Shown here: piece after piece, positions 58,327 through 64,000 of the stretch
Layout of the letters: each line of letters starts with the position of its first letter
Position numbering within the stretch: position 1 is the first letter of the stretch
Assembly (NCBI GenBank): GCA_018780265.1
Contig: JADMJV010000069.1
Location: 1-64,000, forward strand
DNA from: a bacterium
GTDB taxonomy: Bacteria > Vulcanimicrobiota > Xenobia > Xenobiales > JADMJV01
Reading direction: 5' to 3'
Length of the DNA: 64,000 nt
Notes under the pieces: generated by a model
Database searches by the model: none
Seen by the model: only the letters and a program-made list of their open reading frames with translations
What the model was told of the DNA's origin: nothing
Translations under genes and position numbers: made by a program

Positions 58327-59858
58327 GCGGTTTTGCCTCCCCGAGCCAGGGCAAAGGTGAAGGTGGTTCCCTGGCCCAACTGGCTGCAGACGTGGATTTG
58401 CTGTTGATGGTCTTGCAAAATTCTTTGCACGATGTACAGGCCCAGACCCAGGCCGGTGCTGGACCCCTTAAACTTTTCAAAAAGGTGCGGCAGTTCTTCG
58501 GGAGCGATCCCCGGCCCACGATCGCTAACTTTCACGCACACCCGCTTGGCCTCGGCGCTTAGTTCCACGCGCACCTGACCGGCGTGATGGAGTGCGTTGC
58601 TGAGGAGATTAGAGAATACTCGTCCCAGGCGGGCCCGGTCCCCCCATACTTCCCAATTCTGGCCGGGGTCGGCCACCAGTTCGATGGGCTTGTTGTCGAT
58701 GGCCAGTTGTCCCTGCACCTCGGCCACCAGGTCCCGAAGGTTGAAGGCCTCGGGTTCCAGGACCGGTTGGCCAAACTCGTATTTCATCGCCTCCAGCAGG
58801 TTGCGTACCAGTTCCTGGGCGTCCCGGTTGGCCACCTGAATGTGTTGCAGGTAGCGCAACTGCTTCTCACTGAGAGAACCGCTGCGCGGGTTTTGGACCA
58901 GTTCAGAATAGCCTGACACGGCCGCCAGTGGGACTCGCAGATCGTGGGTGATCAGCGAGAAGAACTCGCGAATTTGCAGGGTTTTATCGGCCACCTTCTG
59001 CTCCAGTTCTTCGTTGAGTTTCACCAGGTGCTCGGTCTTCTGCTGCAGTTCTTGCTGATATTTGACCAGATCCAGGGTGACGTGGTTGAGAGCGCGAGCC
59101 GCCTCCGACAGTTCGTTGGGTTGGGGCAGTTGGTCGGGTTTGTGTCCGGCCGGGTCCAAGGATCGCAACTGCTGCAAAGATTTGGCCAGACCTCGCAAGG
59201 GTCGATTGAGGGCGAATTCGGCCCATAGGTAGATGGCCAGCATGGAACTGACCAAAAAGATGGCGGCCACCGTCAGGTAACCTAACACGATCAGATTGAT
59301 ACGTAGCGGAGCTTTGGGCAACTGCACGGCCAGGTGGACCACGCCCATCAGTTCACCTTGAAGGCGATAGAGAGGGTGGTAGCTGTGGTGAACCACGGTA
59401 CCACGGTAGAAGGGTCGGACTTCCATCAGTTGTTCCATGTGTCCGGCGCGGTGACCCCAGATTTCGTAATAGCTTTCCTTCTGCAGTTCAATCCAGGAGA
59501 TGGCCTGCAAGAGTTGCAGGCCATCGTCGTGAGCCGAACCGGAACTTAGCAGGCGCGTGGAGTCGGGTAAGAATACGTCGAACTGAATCAGGTCGGGAGT
59601 TTGGCGCAAGCTGGCCAACAGGTTAGTGGTCATGGGGCTGGCCATGCAGCGGGTCAAATCCTGACTGTAGAGGCCGGAATTGACGAAGAGTTGGATCTGT
59701 TGCAGGGCCTGCGAGGCGGTGCGACGGCCGGCCAGATCCGTGCGAATCAAGTTGTCCTGGCTGGATATGGTCAGGTGGAAATAGGTGAGCGCTCCCAGCG
59801 AAACCAGCATCAAGGCCAGGCACAGAGCCAGCAATTGACTCTTGAGCCTAAATCCCAC
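58323..59858 (-). CDS. Membrane-bound sensor histidine kinase
   Basis: A 511-residue protein from GTG 59856-59858 with AAGGGG 5 bp upstream, overlapping the truB end by 11 bp; the longer frame reads through truB and was rejected. Membrane segments lie at about 8-28 and 188-211 around a periplasmic sensor of about 160 residues. A HAMP-like region and coiled coil (about 215-297) follow, then HisKA with phospho-His305 (SLITHDLRVPL) and a HATPase domain (NLLSNALHHAG, DRGPGIAPEE, STGLGLGLYIV). The signal sensed is unknown. Confidence 0.9.
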   Translation of the reverse strand: MGFRLKSQLLALCLALMLVSLGALTYFHLTISSQDNLIRTDLAGRRTASQALQQIQLFVNSGLYSQDLTRCMASPMTTNLLASLRQTPDLIQFDVFLPDSTRLLSSGSAHDDGLQLLQAISWIELQKESYYEIWGHRAGHMEQLMEVRPFYRGTVVHHSYHPLYRLQGELMGVVHLAVQLPKAPLRINLIVLGYLTVAAIFLVSSMLAIYLWAEFALNRPLRGLAKSLQQLRSLDPAGHKPDQLPQPNELSEAARALNHVTLDLVKYQQELQQKTEHLVKLNEELEQKVADKTLQIREFFSLITHDLRVPLAAVSGYSELVQNPRSGSLSEKQLRYLQHIQVANRDAQELVRNLLEAMKYEFGQPVLEPEAFNLRDLVAEVQGQLAIDNKPIELVADPGQNWEVWGDRARLGRVFSNLLSNALHHAGQVRVELSAEAKRVCVKVSDRGPGIAPEELPHLFEKFKGSSTGLGLGLYIVQRILQDHQQQIHVCSQLGQGTTFTFALARGGKTA

Positions 59859-60657
59859 AAGTGGCCCCTTCGCGTGCCCAGACTTTGAGGCCGTCGCGGT
59901 AGAGCGCCACTCCTTTAGAGTGCGTGGCAAGGCCCGACTCTCCTTGGGCCGGCGGGGGCCACTCGCCCAGGGGGCGCCGAGTCTGGTGGCGCCAGGGCCA
60001 GTCCCACGGGAGCAGTCGTTGCGGTTCGATCTCTTCCAGGCAGATCGACTCGCCCAGGTGGAAGTCCCCGCTTTGCAAGCGCAAAAGGAAACTAAGGATG
60101 GCTCCACTGCCTACGGCTTCGCCCAGATCGCGGGCCAGGGCACGAATGTACGTGCCGCCTCCGCAAGCTACCCGTAAGACCAGGCGGGAGCCCACTTCGC
60201 GCACGATTTTTACCTCGTGGTAGTGCGCCGGGCGGGCCGGCAACTCAAACTGCTCGCCGCGACGAGCCCGGTCGTAACTGCGCTGGCCTCCCTGGCGCAA
60301 GGCTGAGACCTGCGGCGGTATCTGCATCACGGTGCCTTGATAGCGTTGAAGGAGATCGGCGATGGGCAGAGGCAGGGGAGGGGGAGAGCCGATTTCAACC
60401 ACCCCGGCCGCATCGAGAGTATCGCTGCGAAAGCCAAATTCGATTTCGGCCAGATAGGCCTTGTCGCCCTCCGGGAGATGGCTGATCAACTTGGTGGCCC
60501 AACCCACCGCAATGGGCAAAACCCCGGCTGCAGGCGGGTCGAGGGTGCCCAGATGGCCTACTTTCGTGTCTTTGGGAAACGACCGACGGACCCGGTAGAC
60601 TACATCGTGGGAGGTCATCCCGGGAGGTTTGAGTACATTGAAGAATCCAGCTAGCAT
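59848..60657 (-). CDS. truB: tRNA pseudouridine(55) synthase
   Basis: A 269-residue protein from ATG 60655-60657. The catalytic Asp40 is in GHLGTLDPPAAGVLPIAVG, the TruB signature, with GGGTYIRALARDLGE later. It makes pseudouridine 55 in the T-loop of tRNAs. The upstream region is shared with the divergent ncRNA candidate. The stop is inside the start region of the histidine kinase gene, so the two may be translationally linked by chance. Length is slightly short but normal for bacterial TruB without a long C-terminal domain. Confidence 0.94.
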   Translation of the reverse strand: MLAGFFNVLKPPGMTSHDVVYRVRRSFPKDTKVGHLGTLDPPAAGVLPIAVGWATKLISHLPEGDKAYLAEIEFGFRSDTLDAAGVVEIGSPPPLPLPIADLLQRYQGTVMQIPPQVSALRQGGQRSYDRARRGEQFELPARPAHYHEVKIVREVGSRLVLRVACGGGTYIRALARDLGEAVGSGAILSFLLRLQSGDFHLGESICLEEIEPQRLLPWDWPWRHQTRRPLGEWPPPAQGESGLATHSKGVALYRDGLKVWAREGATCGI

Positions 60658-60730
60658 AAGTGGCTAAAGCATAACCAAAAGAATGCCATCGCGCTACTTG
60701 TGAACGCAATATTGACAGATCGATAAGTCC

Positions 60731-60759
60731 TTGACGGGTCAGCCAGGGCAAAATAGTAT
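60731..60759 (+). promoter_or_regulatory. Near-consensus sigma-70 promoter of the RNA candidate
   Basis: TTGACG (60731-60736), a 17-bp spacer, and TAGTAT (60754-60759). Transcription should start at about 60764-60767. No protein start is near, so the product is RNA. A further TTGACA at 60712-60717 may be part of a second promoter. Confidence 0.72.
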
Positions 60760-60765
60760 GCAGAC

Positions 60766-61196
60766 CTCGGAGGTGCTAACGACACCGACGGCGCTCCGCT
60801 CAGCGACACGAGCGGCGCCCTGTGGAGCGGAGATACAGGGGTAGCTTGCCTACCTGAGCAAGTCGAAGAGTTGCAGCTTTGAACAATTGCAACAAGGCCC
60901 ATGGCAATAGGAATTTTCCTTGACGCAGGGGCCCTGACGCTGGAAAAGTCAGGGGGCTCTGTCCAGCCTGAATGGACAGGGGCGCGTAGACACCATACTA
61001 CGCAACGCGAGAAGCAGCGCCAATGCTTCGGGACCCTCGGGCCCCTGAGAACCGTGAGGTGAAAGTGCGACGACGGGAATCGTGAACCCGTTTCGAGGAA
61101 AGTCGTCGCCACTCAGTGGAAGTTCGTTGGGTGTTTGGTGTAGACGGATGGCAGCCAGACAGACAAAACCGCCGGAGCAATCGGGCGGTTTTTGTT
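60766..61196 (+). ncRNA. Candidate structured RNA of about 430 nt, class unknown
   Basis: Between truB and the DUF1990 gene the plus strand has a strong promoter, no credible protein frame, and an intrinsic terminator. At least eight hairpins can be read: CCCTGT/ACAGGG, GTTGCA/TGCAAC, AGGAA/TTCCT, CCCTGAC/GTCAGGG, CTGTCCA/TGGACAG, GCGTAG/CTACGC, GAAGCA/TGCTTC and CGACGAC/GTCGTCG, the last enclosing ACGGG/CCCGT. A GAGGAAAGTC motif resembles the RNase P CR-I element but is at the 3' end, where CR-I does not belong. No tmRNA tag, no CCA end and no SRP S-domain were found. Class unassigned; RNase P, tmRNA, SRP and 6S were considered and not supported. Confidence 0.65.
61166..61196 (+). terminator. 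Intrinsic terminator of the RNA candidate
   Basis: AAACCGCC (61166-61173) pairs with GGCGGTTT (61184-61191) around a 10-nt loop, followed by TTGTT. The ATG of the DUF1990 gene at 61224 has its own GGAGGAG ribosome binding site beyond it, so the terminator separates the RNA from that gene. Confidence 0.8.
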
Positions 61197-61223
61197 ATGG
61201 GTGGCCGGCCGGAGGAGATTGGG

Positions 61224-61823
61224 ATGGATATTCTTGCCTGGTTTGTGAGCGAAAATTTGACAGGCTGGGAAAGCCGGCCCATCGCTCCGGGCACCCTGGC
61301 CGGGCCCACTTCCAACAGTTTTCATGACGCTCATCGCCGGATCGTGGCTGTCGAGCCGCCCGGACCTGCTCTGGCGGACGGCCCTTTTTGGCGCGCCGCC
61401 CGGGCCATCCGTCACTACGATATCTTTCCCTCGGACATCGGTCGAGGCAAAATCAAGCGTCCCGTCGAGGTGGGTGATATCGTAGGTTTGCGCTACTATC
61501 TGGCCCCCGGACTGCATATCTTTTTTGCCAGCCGCGTGAGCGACGTGTTTGATAGCCGGCATCGCAGTGGATTTACTTATCAGACGTTGCAGGGCCATCC
61601 TGAACTGGGGGAGGAGACTTTTTCCGTCGACAAAGACCCGGTCACGGGGGCGGTCAGCGTAAGTCTGGTAGCCTGGTCTCAACTGGCCCTCCCCCTGGTC
61701 GGACTGATGGGGCCCCTGGCCCGCCATTTTCAGACCCATGCCGGACGGCGCGCCCTGGATCACCTGGAACTCCTGGCCCAAGAAGCTTCTTCTCCTGCAG
61801 GGAAGCAGAGGCAGTGCCATTAA
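61224..61823 (+). CDS. DUF1990 family protein
   Basis: A 199-residue protein from ATG 61224, chosen because GGAGGAG lies at 61211-61217; the longer frame runs through the terminator. DUF1990 features include FHDAHRRIVAVEP, the GFTYQTLQGHPELGEETF segment, and a C-terminal helical LLGPLARHFQ-like region. Proteins of this family are widespread, have no known function, and are thought to bind a hydrophobic ligand. No operon partner is evident. Confidence 0.82.
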   Translation: MDILAWFVSENLTGWESRPIAPGTLAGPTSNSFHDAHRRIVAVEPPGPALADGPFWRAARAIRHYDIFPSDIGRGKIKRPVEVGDIVGLRYYLAPGLHIFFASRVSDVFDSRHRSGFTYQTLQGHPELGEETFSVDKDPVTGAVSVSLVAWSQLALPLVGLMGPLARHFQTHAGRRALDHLELLAQEASSPAGKQRQCH

Positions 61824-61856
61824 AGGAGGGACACTTAAGCACTTGGAGGGTGTCCT

Positions 61857-62471
61857 ATGTTTGGTAAATTAGCCGCTGATGTTCTGGGCATCTCTGATAT
61901 TGGCCGAATCGTCATGCCCGAAGACTACAACAAGACGGATTCGGACGACTACGTATTTTCAGAGGAAAACGAAAAGATCTACTTCCTCATCAAGTCCAAG
62001 ACCGACGAGTACTGCTTTACTAACCGGGCCTTGATTCATCTGGACGGGACCAGCGCCATGAGCAAGAAGCGCCTGTTGCGCCGCTCGCCGTACTATACCC
62101 ACCGCGTGCATCACGTGCACCTGGAGACGGCCGGCACCATCGACCTGGATGTAGAGATCAAGTTTCACCTGGGCGATCGAGAGTATTCCATTGATGTCGA
62201 CAAAAAGCAGATTGAGTTGCTCAAAGACCTCTACAAGGCCCTGCTCAAGATTGCCGAAATCCAGCATGACAACGCGCACGCCCTGGAGTTGTCCTACAAG
62301 GGTCTGGACAGTGCCATTGGAGCCATGGGCAGGGTTACCCGCACCGACAATCAGATGGCCGACCAGTTGCGCAGCTTAAACGAATACACGTTTGGCTACC
62401 TGCACAGCCAGCACGAGAAATACACTCGCAAAGACTTCGGCGAAGTGTACGAAAAGTTCATCAACACTTAG
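61857..62471 (+). CDS. YvbH-like PH-domain protein
   Basis: A 204-residue protein from ATG 61857 with GGAGGG upstream. It closely follows the Bacillus YvbH pattern: DVLGISDIGRIVMPEDYNK, IYFLIKSKTDEYCFTNRALIHLDGTSAMSKKR, GTIDLDVEIKFHLGD and IDVDKKQIELLKDLYKALLKI. The N-terminal part is a bacterial PH domain and the C-terminal part a helical oligomerisation segment. Cytoplasmic; function unknown. The match is strong enough to suggest high conservation across phyla. Confidence 0.88.
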   Translation: MFGKLAADVLGISDIGRIVMPEDYNKTDSDDYVFSEENEKIYFLIKSKTDEYCFTNRALIHLDGTSAMSKKRLLRRSPYYTHRVHHVHLETAGTIDLDVEIKFHLGDREYSIDVDKKQIELLKDLYKALLKIAEIQHDNAHALELSYKGLDSAIGAMGRVTRTDNQMADQLRSLNEYTFGYLHSQHEKYTRKDFGEVYEKFINT

Positions 62472-62478
62472 TTCACCT

Positions 62479-63666
62479 GTGGACTACCTGGATAGCCTCC
62501 AGGCGGAGGGACAGTTTCATTCACGGGGGCGTTTTACGCTGGACTTCGCGGCCAGCCGCAAGCGCTATGAGAAATTGGCATTTCAGGATCCGGCGGCGTT
62601 TTTGCGGCTTTGGCTGCAGGCGCTGCTGGCCTCAGGGGTGGGCGGGCTGGACCTGGATGCTTCGGCCCAGCAGTTGCGCCTGAGCTGGCATGGCCATCCC
62701 GCCCCGAACTGGCAGGCGCTCGATCTGGAGTCGGTGTTTGGTTACCTGCAAGGGGAGCAGGATCATTTTCAGGGCGACTATTTGCAGTATGCCAAACTGG
62801 CCTGTGTCCTCTGCTCCTGTCGACCCGATCTGCGCCTGACCGTGCAGTTGCCGGGTTGCCCCTGGCAGCTGCGCCTGGACAGCCAGGGGCCGCAGCGACT
62901 CCAGGAAGCGGGTCAACAAAGTCAGATCTGCCTGCAGCAGGTTGGGTCCCGTCCTCTGGGTCGCCAGGTGACCTTAACCACCCTCGACTTGCTCTCGCCC
63001 ATTCTGTCCTCCAGTTGGCCCGAGCTTCACGAATTGAAGCCTCAGTTGGCGCACTTTCCGGCCCAGGTGCGCCTGAATGGTCAGTTGCAGGTCGCCATAG
63101 GTGGTTTCAATCTCGACCCCTCCATACCCGAGATCTTGCGGGTGGGCGTGTTTCACGATGACCCCCGCTACAACAACATCCTGCTGCCTATGGGGCAACC
63201 TCCTAAACCGCTGGCCTGGCTGCAGCCGGTCACGATTCTGGGTTTGGATTGGCTGGGCCAGGTCAGGCCCATTCTGCACAATCGCGCTTACTTTGTGGCT
63301 CGCATCTACCTGGGCGACCTTAACCGCGAAGACGAGGTGGTCGAGCAGCGCTTTCAACTCAAAAAGCACGGATTTCCTCTGCAGATTTCCCAAGGACTGA
63401 TCCCCAAACAGGCGGCCGTCAGCATCGATGCCTCGGATCTGGTCACCGATATCAGCTCTAAAAAGCCGGTAGTCAACCAAGATTTGCGGTCTAAGGTCCG
63501 AGAGGCGCGCGACTGGTTGGCTCGAGCGGCCAAGCTGGGGCTGCAGCACGTGAAGGAGGCGCCGCGCTGGCAGTCTTTTCTGCAGGGATCGCGTCATCAG
63601 AGTCTGACCCAACTCCGGCGTAGCGCCGAGAAAGACTGCGAGGCCGCCCTGCAGCGTCTGACTTAG
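62479..63666 (+). CDS. Unrecognised 395-residue protein
   Basis: Starts at GTG 62479, 7 bp after the YvbH-like gene stop, without a clear ribosome binding site; the longer frame overlaps that gene. It is Leu/Gln-rich and soluble, with alternating beta and helical segments (LRLTVQLPGCPWQLRLDSQG, GFNLDPSIPEILRVGVFHDDPRYNN), and a basic helical C-terminus. No motif is recognised. The close spacing suggests cotranscription with the PH-domain gene. Confidence 0.72.
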   Translation: MDYLDSLQAEGQFHSRGRFTLDFAASRKRYEKLAFQDPAAFLRLWLQALLASGVGGLDLDASAQQLRLSWHGHPAPNWQALDLESVFGYLQGEQDHFQGDYLQYAKLACVLCSCRPDLRLTVQLPGCPWQLRLDSQGPQRLQEAGQQSQICLQQVGSRPLGRQVTLTTLDLLSPILSSSWPELHELKPQLAHFPAQVRLNGQLQVAIGGFNLDPSIPEILRVGVFHDDPRYNNILLPMGQPPKPLAWLQPVTILGLDWLGQVRPILHNRAYFVARIYLGDLNREDEVVEQRFQLKKHGFPLQISQGLIPKQAAVSIDASDLVTDISSKKPVVNQDLRSKVREARDWLARAAKLGLQHVKEAPRWQSFLQGSRHQSLTQLRRSAEKDCEAALQRLT

Positions 63667-63793
63667 AGAGTTGTTGTAGAGCCCGGCCTATGTCAGCAGG
63701 CCACCTTGCGATTTTGTACAGGCGTGTACTGGCAACAATTATGTCGTTGTCAGAGCGGATTTTTCTCCCCCATTTAAGCGTCGTAACACTACA

Positions 63794-64000
63794 ATGAACG
63801 CGACAATGATTCAGTCCGTCAGCCAACTTTCTACTCTCAGCCCGCTGGGGCGGGCTCCGGCGCCGGCCAGGAAGCCTCCTGCCTCCGAAGAGCCGGAGGA
63901 CAGGCTGCTGCTTTCCCCAACGACTCCGGCTGAGGAGCCCCCTCGCAAGCGAGGGTCGGGCTGGAAGCAAGCCATTTTGGGGGGAGCGCTGGGCGTGACA
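63794..64000 (+). CDS. N-terminal part of a protein cut by the right edge
   Basis: ATG 63794 opens a frame that stays open to the last base (69 codons). The sequence is a Pro/Ser/Ala-rich, probably disordered N-terminus (SPLGRAPAPARKPPASEEPE), a basic PPRKRGSG patch, and the start of a Gly-rich hydrophobic segment (ILGGALGVT) that may be a membrane helix. The 127 bp upstream is free of genes and must contain its promoter. Family unknown. Confidence 0.6.
   Translation, partial: MNATMIQSVSQLSTLSPLGRAPAPARKPPASEEPEDRLLLSPTTPAEEPPRKRGSGWKQAILGGALGVT

Noticed and set aside
60766..61196. RNase P RNA
   Set aside because: Only the GAGGAAAGTC motif fits and it is at the 3' end; other conserved regions were not found in order, and the DUF1990 gene begins right after.
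60766..61196. tmRNA or SRP RNA
   Set aside because: No tag frame, no CCA or T-arm end, and no S-domain sequence. Some similarity to large SRP RNA (GTGCTAA, ACGGGAAT...GAACC) is too scattered.
1..64000. CRISPR array, rRNA or tRNA genes
   Set aside because: No regularly spaced repeats, rRNA segments or tRNA T-arm patterns were seen in the intergenic regions.

Overview
The window is about 64 kb of GC-rich, densely coded chromosome from a diderm-like bacterium that I cannot place with certainty. It has a strong set of housekeeping genes: dnaB, a Lon-family protease, the ribosomal genes of the rpsF-ssb-rplI block, secD-secF, dsbD, truB, adk and fadN-fadA. Around them are very large, lineage-specific proteins: a roughly 1235-residue TPR protein, a 1245-residue repeat protein, a 942-residue protein with roadblock-like ends and a 720-residue coiled-coil protein. 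That mixture, with a short type IV pilin-like protein, GTG/TTG starts and many 4-bp ATGA gene junctions, suggests an uncultured phylum-level lineage such as Eremiobacterota/Xenobia or Armatimonadota relatives. This placement is inference only.

Layout. 1-2660 is a decayed accessory stretch: the tail of an unknown gene, a head-to-head UPF0175/DUF3368 toxin-antitoxin pair, a broken tyrosine recombinase, a small orphan ORF and a frameshifted zinc-ribbon gene. 2542-9105 holds an L,D-transpeptidase, a DHH phosphoesterase, a fatty-acid oxidation operon (fadN, fadA and two unknown genes) and a Fur-family regulator with a possible operator. 9102-17058 is a minus-strand core block: an adenylate kinase with a predicted signal peptide, a zinc-ribbon protein, a Gly/Gln-rich repeat protein, dnaB, a LonC-like protease, rplI, a very divergent candidate rpsR, ssb and rpsF.

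17071-35439 is mostly minus-strand and lineage-specific: the 1245-residue repeat protein, a HTH/coiled-coil protein, a pilin with its own promoter and terminator, an epimerase, a TIM-barrel hydrolase-like protein, a TPR lipoprotein, and the TPR/roadblock operon. One plus-strand phosphodiesterase-like gene lies within it. 35613-44132 is plus-strand: a secreted copper-amine-oxidase-N-like protein, a solute-binding protein, DUF58, a TgpA-like transglutaminase, a FkbM methyltransferase, a membrane glycosyltransferase and a membrane-anchored unknown, several joined by ATGA overlaps.

44138-53907 has a PilZ-like protein, an esterase/CYTH group, secD-secF, a kinase-like protein that has lost its catalytic aspartate, and dsbD. 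53897-60657 has a U32 peptidase, two histidine kinases with one NarL-type regulator between them, and truB. Between truB and a DUF1990 gene lies a roughly 430-nt stretch with a near-consensus promoter, at least eight hairpins and an intrinsic terminator. I could not assign it to any RNA class, and it is the best candidate here for something undescribed. The window ends with a YvbH-like PH-domain gene, an unknown gene and a gene cut by the right edge.
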